From the NCBI GenBank assembly GCA_023614405.1, contig CM042688.1, forward strand, positions 70,728,253 to 70,792,252: a stretch of 64,000 nucleotides of DNA, given 5' to 3'. Below are positions 1-11,704 of the stretch, piece after piece. The notes beneath the pieces are model-generated. The model did no database searches, had not been told where the DNA came from, and saw only the letters and a list, made by a program, of their open reading frames with translations. This stretch comes from Avena insularis (taxonomy: Eukaryota; Streptophyta; Magnoliopsida; Poales; Poaceae). Position 1 is the first letter of the stretch. The number at the start of each line of letters is the position of its first letter. The position numbers were made by a program, and so were the translations under genes.

Positions 1-416
1 TACATGTGTCCGCATCATCCCTCCAAAAAAGGATGGAAAAGATCCCCTGCTCAAATTCAGCATGAACAAGCTTGCCAGACCAGATTATCCGCCCTTGGCT
101 AGGGCCAGATAATCATCCCCTAGCGATTTTGGCTAAGAACCAGGAGCGTAGCTCTCTGTTGGGGGCGGATATTTGGCCGGATTTTTTGCTCTTGGCCGGA
201 TGTTTACCCAGGCCGGATAATCCGTCCCTAACCAGGCTCGGATAATCCGTCCATCCCCACAAACAATGAAGGACCAGACGGCGCGGCTCTTTATTACGGG
301 GGCAGGGGTTTGGGCTGGAGTTTTTTCTCCGGGCTAAAAAAATTCCTAGGCCAGATTATCCGGCCCCCGCTTGGGCTAGATTATCTGCCCCCTACGACTC
401 CAAACAGCTACAATTC

Positions 417-440
417 GGGAGGGGTACAAATACCCCTCCC
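417..440 (+). promoter_or_regulatory. Perfect inverted repeat around a TATA-like core in the Copia LTR
   Basis: Ten-base arms GGGAGGGGTA and TACCCCTCCC flank a CAAA loop, giving a TACAAATA core. The position, in the middle of the LTR and ahead of a leader-like stretch, fits an LTR core promoter. Promoter activity is inferred. Confidence 0.4.
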
Positions 441-771
441 CGTCTTCAACCTGGGGTCTCTCGAATCATCAGACAAGAACATTACTTTCGTGAGCCACCA
501 AATTCCCAATATCTCCTCATTCAACCATCCAAAGGTCTTGATCTATGGATAATCGAAGGAGAAGGCCTTGATCTACATCATCATCGAAGCGATCTAAATT
601 TCCCCCACATTCACATGAGAGCCCCTTGCATCTAGAGTTTCTTTGGAAATCCTAGATCTCATTTTTTTCTATTGATATACTTGATTTGTTGTGACATATT
701 CTTGTCCTACTCGAGAGCCTCCAATTCAATTGTGGATGCATGCCTGAACTTATTGTAAAGGCACTAGTTCC

Positions 772-2349
772 TACTGACTCGTGTAATAACAAGATCATTG
801 GGGAACCCCAAGAGGAAGGTATGATGAGCATAGCAGTAAGTTTCCCTCAGTTATGAAACCAAGGTTATCGAACCAGTAGGAGCAAGGAAACACCTCCAAG
901 GTGTTGCTAGCTGTCCTTTGGTAGGGTGCACTATCGGTGCTAGCAGCAACGTGGAAACCTGCACAACACAACCACAGAACTTTGTCCCCAACTTATAGTG
1001 AGGTTGTCAATATCACCGGTTTTGCTGAAAACAAAGGATTAAACGTATTGTGTGGAAGAAAGTAATAGTTTGCAGAAAGTAAATAGAAAGCAGTAAACAG
1101 TTGTAGATTGATGGTAAAAGAAAGGATCGGGGTCCATAGTTCACTAGTGGTGGCTCTTCTTAAGATAGATGACATGTTGGGTGAACAAATTATAGCGGGC
1201 CAATTGACAAACATCGAGAAAGCATACATGCATATACTAATCATCTTGACTCCTTTGAGATTTGGTTGGCATTACAACATTATACATAGACCGTAATCCA
1301 ACTGCATCTATGACTACTAATCCACCTTCAGGTTATCATCCGAACGCCCTCTAGTATTAAGTTGCAAGCAACAGATAATTGCATTATGCATTGTGTGTAA
1401 AGTAAACAATACGATTGTTCTATGAACAAAGGATTGCTGTTTTCTCCCTAGTAGCAACAGCACATCTAGTACCTTAGAGATTTCTGTCACTTCCCCAGAT
1501 TACTAGAGGCATGAACCCACTATCGAGCATAAATACTAACTCTTGGAGTTGCTAGCATCTACTTGGCCAAGATAGCTACTAATAACGGAAAGCATGTAAG
1601 ATCACAAATAACAAAGACATGATAGAATCAATAATCAATCTGAAATAGCATCTCAATATCCATCAGATCCCCGCAAACACAACATGTAGGATTACAAATA
1701 GATGATCTTGATCATGAACGGAGCTCACAAGATCTAAACATGACAGCACAAAGGAGAAGAACCAGCTATCTAGCTACTACATGGACCCGTAGTCTAGGTA
1801 TGAACTACTCACACATCACACTGAAGGCTTGCATGGTGATGAAGAAGGCCTCCAGGGTGAATTCTCCCCTCCGGCAGGGTGCCGGGAAGAGCTTCAGATC
1901 CCTCCCAATATAGGGATGGAGATGACGGCGGCTACAGACTCTTTTGTGGAATTTTGATCAGGTACTTAGGGTTTCTGTATCGGAGGCGATATATAGGCGA
2001 AAGGGGAGGCCGAGGTTGTGCCCTCGGCTAGACCACCCCCTAGCACAGGTCAGGCCTGGCCGCACGGCTAGGTGGTGTGGCCAGCCCCTGGCCCCTCTCC
2101 GTCTCGTATTCTGGCTCCGTGTCCCCCTCGGTGAAAAACTGACTTTGGCTTTTGTCCCGTCCAATTTTGAGAATATTCATTTTCTGACTTTCCTGGAACC
2201 AAAAACAGCAGAAAACAAGCAACTAGCACTGTGGCAGGTTAGTCCAAGAAAGTGTATAAAATGTACTCCAAAGTGTGGACAAAACATAAGAAAGTAGATA
2301 AAACCAAGCATGGAACATCAAAAATTATGGATACGTTAGCAACATATCA
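772..2349 (-). mobile_element. Solo LTR of Gypsy family (same family as the outer Gypsy element)
   Basis: This 1.58-kb block aligns along its whole length with the two LTRs of the Gypsy element at 8923-23871. On the minus strand it starts with TG (a slightly diverged TGATACATTGC-type end) and ends at 772. The 5-bp flanks are GTTCC at 767-771 and GTTCC at 2350-2354, a target-site duplication. Copia LTR sequence continues on both sides. No internal region is present, so the element was reduced to a solo LTR by recombination between its two LTRs. Confidence 0.85.
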
Positions 2350-2485
2350 GTTCCCGCCTCGAAGGGTGCCATATAGTGAAAAGGTGAATCAGGCCAGTTA
2401 TGGCGAGATTCAGCGGAGAACAGGCTGAGGCCTTTTGTGGCGTGGTGGTATTAATATGTCACACCCCTCCAACGCATATGTACTT

Positions 2486-5311
2486 TGTTGAGTCCAAAAT
2501 TGAAGCATATTTACCTTTTGTTTTTGCATAAATAGAGTAGGGATCTTTTGTATTTCACTACGTTTGCACGCACCATTTTGTTCTTGTTTTAATTGGGGAT
2601 CCCAAATCATTGAGTCTTATATGAACATATCAATTGGAACTCTTATATTGTGTAATTATATGATATTTCTAAGTGATAAAAGTCATTTTATGGATTTACC
2701 TTCGCACCTGGGAGAATACCAAGCGAGGAGGAGCAATGAGTATCGATAACGACCGGTGGTACATGCGAAGCCCACCCGTACCAAGTGCCAGCGTGATTGT
2801 CTCGTCAAATACTTTCTCCTGGCAAAGACAAGAAAGAGATCTGACATACATAGCCACCAGAAACCACGAAAAACACATCTGAAAGGGATCTAAAGGAGGA
2901 ACTTGGCTGGGGCAAAATCCCAGCTACTTCACGGATTATTAGAGGAGAACGCAGCACCCCCTTCATCAACAACCGCTGCATCTCCATTACCACCATTACC
3001 CCCATCTCTCATCTATTAGATCTTGTTGTAATTCCAGATTCAATTATGGTTTGCATTAGATCTATCTCTATACTTTTATCCATTCATTTGATTATGATGA
3101 TGTTGTTGATTGCTTCCATGTGTGAGTAGTTCCTTTGTTCTTGGGGAGATGGAGAAACCTGATACGTCCAAACGTATCTACTTTCCCAAACACTTTTGCT
3201 ATTGTTTCTCCTCTAAACTTGTGTGATTTGGATGCAACTAACGCGGACTGACGCTGTTTTCAGCAGAATTGTATTGGTGTCTACTTTTTGTGCAGAAAAT
3301 GAACTATCAGGAAAAATCCCGGAAAATATGCCAAAAATCCTATTTCACCAGAAGACTCTCGGAGCCAGAATACGAGACGGAGGGGGGCTAGGCCCAGGCC
3401 ACACCACCTGGCCAAACGGGCAAGCCCAGGCCACGCCAGGGGGTGGTCTGGCCGCCCCAGGCTGCCCCTCGGTCTCCCTCTTCGCCTATAAGTTGCCTTC
3501 TGACCTAAAAACTCAGGAGGGGTTAACATTTTTCCAGAAGGAGTTCCGCTCTGCCGCCACCACCAGATTCCATGAAACAGCACCAGAAACTCCGTTCTGG
3601 CACCCTGCCGGGACAGGGAATTGGAGGAGATCATCGCCATCATCATCACCATCGCTTCTCCATCGACCATCCATGTTTCCCCCATCTATGAGTGAGTAAT
3701 CCCCTGCTGTAGGCTATGGGGATTGGAGGAGATCGTTCGTGTAATGGCATCGGATTGTTAGAGCATGGTGCCTAGTATCTTTTATTAGTGCTTTATGACT
3801 TTGTTGCGACTTGTTGTGCTTAATGCTTGTCACTAGGGCCCAAGTGCCATGATTTCAGATCTGAACATGTTATTGATTCATTATGATAGTATTGTTTCTG
3901 GTCTTATCTACAAGTTGTATACACACGTTATTGTCCGGAACCAATGGCCCCGAAGTGACTGAAATCGGGATAACCGGAGGGAATGGCTTTGATGTGAGGA
4001 TCACATGTGTTCACGGAGTGTTAATGCTTTGCTCCAGTGCTCTATTAAAAGGATCACCTTAATTGCCAGTAGTTCCCTTGAGGCCCCGCTGCAAACGGGC
4101 TGGCAGGACAAAAGATGTTGTGCAAGTTCTCATTTTGAGCACGTATGACTATATATGGAACACATGCCTAGGATTATCTAGTACTTGGATGCTTTATCTT
4201 ATTTATCTGCAATTGCCCTATGTTCTGATTGCTATGTGAATTGTCTTGTCCATGCAACGCCCGTCCATCCATCCCTATGCCTACCACACTCGAATCCTAT
4301 TGTTTACTGCTATTGTTACTACTATCTTTACTTTACTACTGCTGCTACTTTACTATTCCTACTACAAAACTGTTGCTACTGATAAACTGCTATGAGCAAG
4401 ATTGTTTCAGTGTGACTGAATTGACAACTCAGTTGTTAAGGCTTATAAATATTCTTTGGCTCCCCTTGTGTCGAATCAATAAATTGGGTTTCACTTCCCT
4501 CGAAAATACTGTGATACACCCCCTATACTTGTGGGTCATCAAAACCCTAGAACCATTATGAATTCATAATAAAGATGATCTATTCTTGTATCCATATGAC
4601 TTGCCTATCTATGATGGTATTATGATTTGTGTTTGATCTCTCTCTTTGGATGGTATGTGTAGTCGGCCACATATCATTTACCCTTGGGACTAAAGGGAGG
4701 GAGAAATCCTTTGAATGTGTCTTGGGATCGTACCCAGAATGGCTCCATGATAGATTGGCGCCGGCTCATAACCTACACGGTCAAAGAAGGATAAAAGAGG
4801 GACTCCCTAAGCTAATTACGATATCTATGGGGAAACACTTAATTGCGGTGGTTTGTATGGGTTTGTGCTCTTAGACATCGTAGTGGTTATTTAGAGGTGA
4901 CCTCACTCTTGGCTCAAGAAAGTTGCCTCCTACGAGCCTTGTAGTGAACATCTTATTATGGAGCTCTCTCCACACATCTCATGACATAAGAAGTATGTTA
5001 TCTTGATTAAACATAACAATAATACTATGCTAGTGGTGTATCCTACATCCCCGAGAACATTTTAGCCCTATTGAATTCAACCATGCTTTCATACAAACTT
5101 GTTACTTGTTTTCTTTTACTTGTTTTAATTACTTTTTTGCAAACAACCATAAACCTTTCAAACACCCTTTACTTGATATCAAAGGCAGCTTATAAGTATC
5201 CTTTGGTAGATAATAATAAGGGGCATAACGACCTTTACCAATAGCTCTCTGTGGGTTCGATATCTTTACTTCGAAACTAGCTACAATTGATTTGTGCACT
5301 TGCAGTCATCA
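2486..5311 (+). mobile_element. Solo LTR interrupted by a second solo LTR
   Basis: It begins TGTTGAGTCC, ends CAGTCATCA, and is flanked by TACTT at 2481-2485 and 5312-5316. The Copia LTR resumes after it. Removing the nested insertion at 3160-4541 leaves an LTR of about 1.44 kb. The end of the block (5250-5311) resembles the 3' end of Gypsy LTRs, which gives the plus orientation. Small frames inside are not conserved proteins. Confidence 0.75.
3160..4541 (+). mobile_element. Gypsy (Athila-like) solo LTR, 1.38 kb
   Basis: It starts TGATACGTCC, ends GTGGGTCATCA, and is flanked by AAACC at 3155-3159 and 4542-4546. Its last 40 or so bases are almost identical to the 3' ends of the LTRs at 11705-13213 and 18333-19844, but its 5' half is different, so it is a related family. 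It contains the GC-rich promoter module (about 3380-3470) followed by a TATA-like CCTATAAG at about 3484. It sits inside the solo LTR 2486-5311. Confidence 0.85.
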
Positions 5312-5646
5312 TACTTCCCCTAAAAAGGAAGGAACTACGATAAATCAAATCTTGTGTCCCTGTTTGCTCCACTCTTGGTTACCTCTAACCTTTTACCGCT
5401 CTTTACGCGCTTTTCTTGTTTAGTATCTAGGTTGTCATATAGGTAAATTCACCATAGTTGCATATCTAGAGAATTTACCTTCGTGTGAAGCCTAAATTGA
5501 AAAGGAATAAAAATTTGGAGTAGCACATATTCACCCCCTCTAGGTTCCCATATGATCCCATTTCAACCTAGGGCATGTTTTCCCTAGGGTTTAGATCACC
5601 ACCAAGTAGGGGGTGGAGAGAAGAGGGTAGCGACGACGATGCATCG

Positions 5647-5910
5647 CACTACCAGAAAAATGGCTATAGGTAATCGGCACATCCGTGGCGCACGTGCTAG
5701 TGGTGCCCCATGGCTAAAATAGGCGTGGCGCACTGGCAACAGGTGCCCTATGGCTAACTACCATAAGCGTGGGAAAACATGATCATGATCGGGCCACCCT
5801 GCTGTGTAACTGGGAAAACACGTCTGTGGCGCACGGCTGGTATGTGCGCCACGGATGTTCTTTATTCCTGTGGCGCACCGCTCCATGTGCGCCACGGATG
5901 TGCGTTGTGC
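5647..5910. repeat. Left terminal and subterminal repeats of the CACTA element
   Basis: The terminal repeat CACTACCAGAAAAATGG is followed by repeated GTGGCGCAC or its complement GTGCGCCAC between about 5684 and 5905, in both orientations. In the En/Spm family such subterminal motifs bind the element's TNPA-type protein; the role here is by analogy. Confidence 0.85.
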
Positions 5911-6253
5911 TACTACTTTTTGGCAGATACCACCTTTGCACATTTGACTAGATCTCACCATCTCCCACTTCACTTTCCCCTCCTTCTTCCTCCTTGGATC
6001 TCGCCCCCTCCTCCTTACCACCTCAATTTCTCCACTCTTTCACCATTTGTAGCATGTAAAACTTACCTTGGATGCTACATACATAATAGAGGAAAGCTCT
6101 CCTTCCGGCCACCATCCTCTCGGTCTCTTACCTCTCCTTCGAGATCTTCTCGGTCTCTCATCTCGGTAAGTTGTCTATGTAAGAGGATGTGTTTATGTGT
6201 ATGGATGATATGGTCACATATCTATGGAGAGGATCGATGCTCTCATGTGTTTG

Positions 6254-6276
6254 GAGAGCATGCATTGCATGCTCTC
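6254..6276. repeat. Perfect palindrome in TNP2 leader intron
   Basis: Eleven-base arms GAGAGCATGCA and TGCATGCTCTC are separated by a single T. No counterpart was seen in the intron of the second gene. Confidence 0.7.
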
Positions 6277-6294
6277 TCATATATTAGCATTGTT

Positions 6295-6328
6295 TTGCCA
6301 AAATGTTGATTCATTTCCATTTTGGCAA
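6295..6328 (+). promoter_or_regulatory. Conserved hairpin ahead of TNP2 start codon
   Basis: Perfect 11-base arms TTGCCAAAATG and CATTTTGGCAA enclose the 12-nt loop TTGATTCATTTC. A related stem with a similar 12-nt loop lies at 27197-27242, upstream of the second CACTA gene. The function is unknown. Confidence 0.6.
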
Positions 6329-6462
6329 GACTTTGGCATTTCGCAAAGGTCCTAATTTTAGGATAGGTCATGCCGAAATTTTCCATCGACCATTGCATGC
6401 ATGCATTGGTTCTGTGGTTGTAATAAACTTCTAATTCTACCGTGTACACCGCGCAGGCAACC

Positions 6463-8922
6463 ATGGTCCGCATAATGTGCGAAGGCATTGTGGCTAGATT
6501 TTTGAAATGCGCGACGACCGACATGATACAAAATAACATGACGGAGATAACATGTCCGTGCAGAAGATGCAAACTCAATTGGTTGATCGACCCAGATTCC
6601 GAAAATCTGCAGGCGCACCTGCTCCGCCATGGTTCATGGATGGCTACACTCGATGGATAAGTGATGACGAAGACGATGAGGCCATAAATGGGGTGGCGGA
6701 AAATGAGGAAGGCGGGCAACATGATCATGATCACGGCGAGGACGGGCGAGATGAAGAAGAGTCTCCTGGAGATGGTGAAGGTGCGGAAGCAGACCAGGAT
6801 GATGATGATCTAGATCCCGGAGCACATGATGGAACAATGTCAGGCTGGGTGTGGGACCCTTATGTTCAAGAACTGCTTCTCAAGCAGACGAGTAACGCCA
6901 GGGCTGCCGCTAGAGAGAAAGCCAAGCTTGCGCAACTTGAGAAAGACGCAGTTACTCCATTGTATGAAGGATGCAAGCCCGATGATACCCGGTTGAATGT
7001 AACACTCAAGGCTATGGAGATGAATGCAAAACACAAATGGACCAACGCAAGCTTCGACGATATGATGGCATTTTGGCACGATCGTCTCCCGGAGGGGAAC
7101 ACGTGTCCAACTAGTATCGAGGACGCCAAGAAAATCGTGTGTCCTCTTGATCTACCGCACATTAGATACCACGTCTGCATCAACGATTGCATCATTTATC
7201 GAGGCAAGGACACGGAGAAAACCACATGCCCAGTGTGCGGCGTTAGTTGATACAACAAACGGAAGAAAGCTCCTCGAAAAGTGGTATGGTACTTTCTGAT
7301 CACTCCTCGTCTGCAGCGCTATTTTGCAGACCCTAAGGAAGCAAATAACATGCCCTAGCATGCGGAAAGAAAGAATCCAGGAGATGACGATGACCCTGAA
7401 AAGGACGAGCTGCTGACACGCCCTTCAGATGCTAGCCAGTGGAAAGCATTAGACCTCGAATTCCCAGAATTCAGTGGAGATTCGAGGAACATCAGGCTAG
7501 GTGCGAGCACCGATGGACTCAATCCGTTCGGTAGCCAGAGCAGCACGCACAGCACTTGGCCCGTGTTTGTATGGATGTACAACCTCCCTCCGTGGTTGTG
7601 CATGAAAAAGTACATACAAATGAGTATGCTAATTCAAGGGCCAAAACAACCTGGTACCGACATCATTCTATATCTCGGGTTGTTGAAAGAGGAGCTATCC
7701 ATGTTATGGGAATCCAGAGCCAATATGTATGACGTTGTCGCACAAGATTATTTCACTATAAGAGCCGCGTTGGTCACTACGGTGCAAGACTATCCAGGTT
7801 GTGGATATTTCTCGGGGCAGGTTATCCAAGGATTCTTCGCATGCGTTAGGTGCATGGATAACACGACCTATCTCCAACTAGAGAAAGATCGAGTGTCTTC
7901 GAAAACCGTGTTCATGGGGCACCGGAGGTGGCTTGGAAAGAATGACGCATGGAGAAAATGTGGAGATCTGTTTGATGGGAAATCCGAGACCCGAGGAATC
8001 CCAGAGCGGAGGAGCAGCGAAGAAGTGGATGAATTGCTGAAAAACTGGAAAGAGTGTCCTAAACCGGGAAAGAAGCGAAAGAGGCAGCAAGACAAGCCGT
8101 TGATGAAGGTATGGAAAACAAGGTCATTTTGGAGTTGCCATCTTGGAAGTTTCTCCGCACGCCTCATAGCCTTGACATCATGCATATCACGAAGAACGTG
8201 TGAGAGTCTGGTCGCCACCCTAATCAACATGCCAGATAGGACGAAAGATGGTCCTAAAGGAAGGAACGACTTGATATTCATGGGCATCCGGAAGGATCTT
8301 CACGGAGGACGCCCTACTCCTGATGATCAGGAAGATGACGATGATCATCAGTCGGAGGCGACACAAGGTCGTCGAAAGGGTAAAAAGGTCAAGAAGAACG
8401 AATATTACTGCCCCCTTCGTGCTTCACACTAAGCCAGGATGAGATCAAACAGTTTTTCAAGTGCCTTCTAGGAGTCAAATTTCCTTATGGCTACGCGGGC
8501 AAGATAAGCAGGTACCTAGACGAAGCTAAGCAGAGATTTAGTGGGATGAAGTCTCACGATTGTGCCATGCTAATGACGCAGATACTTCCGGTTGCATTAT
8601 GAGGTATAATGGACGAGCATGTCCGAGAAACATTGTTTGGGCTCTGCAAGTTTTTCGACGTCATCTCTCGAAAGTCAATTGGCGTGAAACAGCTCGGGAG
8701 CCTACAAGAGGAGATCGTGGTGATACTATGTGAGCTCGAGATCTACTTCCTACCTGCATTCTTCGACATTATGGTGCATCTGCTAGTCCATATCATGGAG
8801 GACATCATCCAACTCGGGCCGATGTTCCTCTGCAGCATGATGGCGTTCGAAAGGATGAACGGACACATCAAAGGATACGTTTGCAACAGGTCCCGTCCAG
8901 ATGGAAGCATAGCCAAGGGATT
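6463..8922 (+). pseudogene. CACTA TNP2-type transposase, 5' part (broken)
   Basis: TNP2 is the DDE-type transposase that cuts and moves CACTA elements. The start is ATG at 6463, just after a leader intron. The N-terminal transposase-associated domain shows the TCPCRRCK motif at about 6550-6575. An acidic linker and the transposase core follow (the TCPVC motif near 7230, then WMYNLPPW near 7575). The part ends in the DGSIAKG motif at 8900-8920, where the Gypsy element cuts in. It is dead: frameshift near 6638, TGA at 7248-7250, TAG at 7356-7358, two apparently compensating small deletions near 8108 and 8203, frameshift near 8410, TGA at 8600-8602. The gene continues at 23872. Confidence 0.9.
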
Positions 8923-10514
8923 TGATGGCTCGGTATTGATGTAGAGCTCGTTGGGAACCCCAAGAGGAAGGTATGATGAGCACAGCAGCAAGTTACCCTC
9001 AGTTATGAAACCAAGGTTTAATCGAACCAGTAGGAGCAAAGAAACACCCCAAAGGTGTTGCTATCTGAGCCTTGGCAGGGTGCACTACCGGTGCTAGTAG
9101 CAATGTGGAGACCTGCACCACACAACCACAGAACTCTATCCCCAACTTGCGATGATGTTGTCAATCTCACCGTGTTTTGTTGAAAACAAAGGATTAAACG
9201 TATCGAATGGAAAGAACTAATAGTTTGCAGAAAGTAAACACAAAGCAGTAAACAGTTTGTAGATTGTATGTAAAGAAAGGACCGGGATCCATAGTTCACT
9301 AGAGGTGGCTCTCCTTAAGATAGATAACATGCTGGGTGAACAAATTACAGCGAGGCAATTGACAAACATCGAGAAAGCAATACATGCATATACTAATCAT
9401 CTTGACTCCTTTGAGATTCGATTGTGCATTACAACATTATACATAGACCGCCATCCAACTACATCTATGACTAATAATCCACCTTCAGGTTATCATCCGA
9501 ACCCCCTCCAGTATTAAGTTGCAAGCAACAGATTATTGCTTTACGAATTGCGTGTAAAGTAAACAATACGATTGTTCTATGAACAAAGGATTGCTATTTT
9601 CTCCTAGTAGCAACAGCACATCTAGTACCTTAGAGATTTCTATCACTTCCCCAGATTACCAGAGGCATGAACCCACTATCGAGCATAAATACTAACTCTT
9701 GGAGTTGCTAGCATCTACTTGGCCAAGATAGCTACTAACAACGGAAAGCATGCAAGATCACAAATAACAAAGACATGATAGAATCAATAATCAATCTGAA
9801 ATAGCATCTCAATATCCATTGGATCCCCACAAACACAACATAATTACAAATAGATGATCTTGATCATGAACAGAGCTCACAAGATCTAGACATGAAAGCA
9901 CAAAGGAGGAGAACCAGCCACCTAGCTACTACATGGATCTGTAGTCCAAGGATGAACTACTCACGCATCACACCGGAGGCTTGCATGGTGATGAAGAAGG
10001 CCTCCAGGGTGAATTCCCCTCTCCGGCAGGGTGCCGGGAAGAGCTTCAGATCCCTCCCGATCAACAGATGGAGATGACAGCGGCTACAGACTCTTTCGTG
10101 GATTTTTGATCGGGTACTTAGGATTTTCGTCCCGAGCGAATCTTATAGGCGGAAGGAGAGGCCGAGGGGGTGCTGGGGTTGGCCAGACCACCCCCTGGCG
10201 CCGGCCAGGCCTGGCCGTCCGGCCAGGTGGTGTGGCCGGCCCCCAACCCTTTCTCCATCTCATATTCTGGCATCTGATGACTTCTAGAAAAATAGGCACT
10301 GTGGCTTTTGTCCCGTCCAATTTCGAGAATATTCATTTTCTGACTTTCCTGGAACCAAAAACAGCAGAAAAGCAGGCTTGTACTTGTGGCTCTTGTTAAT
10401 AGGTTAGTCTAGGAAATCATATGAAAAGTACTCCAAAGTGTGGACAAAACACAAGAAAGTGGATAAAACCAAGCATGGAACATCAAAAATTATAGATACA
10501 TTTGCAATGTATCA
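8923..10514 (-). repeat. 3' LTR of outer Gypsy element
   Basis: Read on the minus strand it starts TGATACATTGC at 10514 and ends CCATCA at 8923. It matches 22276-23871 and the solo LTR 772-2349. It contains the GC-rich module at about 10150-10250. A TATA-like CCTATAAG lies on the minus strand at about 10143-10150. Confidence 0.92.
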
Positions 10515-11704
10515 ACATCTCCAAGCTTAACTCCTGCTCGTCCTCGAGTAGGTAAGTGATAAAAAGAAAGAATAATTTTTGAGGTGACATGCACCATCAA
10601 AGACTTGATCAAAGTATTTGCAAAACATTCAAAGCTGGGATCATAATACTTCAATCATAACATGAAAGGCAAAGTTCTAGCAATAAGACAAAGAAACTAT
10701 GATGCAACATGAAAAGGCACAAACAAAAGATTCATGAATAACAATGCTTCACATAAAGAAAACATAGTATAATAGCATTCAGCATGTCCCTCAAAGAGTA
10801 GCAAATATAAATGCATAGGACACCTTCAAAGTTCATAAGAGCGACTAGATACAAATAGTTTAAAACAAGCAATATCAAGTTATGCATAAATCAACTTGTC
10901 TTGGGACAATGCATATAGAACTAAGAATGTCCAGTATGCTCTCAAAGTAGGTGCATAAAGATAGAAGGTGGAGACTCAATATAATGGTGGAAGAAGGGCC
11001 TTCATAGAAGGAAGTAGAGATTCAAGTTTCATAAAGAGCTTCTAAAAATTATGGTACTTATAGCTTTCAGCTCTCATTGCCCCTATCATAAGCATCTTGA
11101 AGTGATTAAGGTTAAAGTGAACAAACTATGGTGTACATGCTTGACGAAGTATAAGTTAGAAATCTCATGTCCCTTGTATACGAGGGTCGCTCCTCATGCT
11201 ACTCAAGTTTAGTCACCGGTAAGTTTTTATCATCGTAAGTACATGTGTATCATAGAGAACCACCAATGGGGTACCCCTTGCCCGATGATACGGAAGAATC
11301 CCCATATCAAAATGACAAGGCAAGCAGACAACAAGCATCTCAGCAATCTTCTTATTTACCATGGGAATATGGTGCTTTTTTCTCTCTTTCCTCTTTTCAT
11401 AATCTCTTTTTCTCTTTTTTTCTCAATATAGGACTCTTTTTTATAAGAAGAATGCTTCATAGACAGCTCATTATGGTTACGCTGCAGGTTTCTACCATGT
11501 CAGCATGGATTAGACCAGCGGCCCAGGCGTTTCTCTAACACATATACATAACTCCATGCACTTACAAGATCCCCTTTCATTTCACACCAACGACATCCAT
11601 GAACAAAAGAGCATTATATCAACTAGGTACAAGTACCCGTGCAATGTTGAAAGCGTTCCCCATGAAAGCATGGTTCTGCTAATTCCCAACAAATAAGTGC
11701 AAGC

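Larger units (their letters stand above)
1..5565 (+). mobile_element. Copia 3' LTR, split into three pieces by nested LTRs
   Basis: The LTR survives as 1-771, 2355-2485 and 5317-5565 and ends in CA at 5565. The same sequence occurs uninterrupted at 50553-51053, directly before a Copia primer-binding site, which identifies it as an LTR and fixes its end. No primer-binding site follows 5565, so this is the 3' LTR (or a solo LTR) of an element whose body lies left of the window. The 5' part (60-400) carries several degenerate copies of a short GGCCGGATAATCC-like unit. The lineage looks like the Sirevirus-like element at 51 kb; that assignment is inferred. Confidence 0.8.
6165..6460 (+). other. 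Leader intron of the TNP2 gene
   Basis: A consensus donor (GGTAAGTTG) begins at about 6165, and an acceptor (CGCGCAG) ends at about 6460, three bases before the presumed start codon. The intron contains a palindrome (6254-6276) and a hairpin (6295-6328) whose relative lies just before the start of the second CACTA gene. Splice sites were called by eye. Confidence 0.55.

Noticed and set aside
2040..2222. Arg/Gly-rich frames in the solo LTR at 772-2349 and in its relatives
   Set aside because: They cover the GC-rich promoter module that recurs in every LTR of these families, in changing frames, so they are not proteins.
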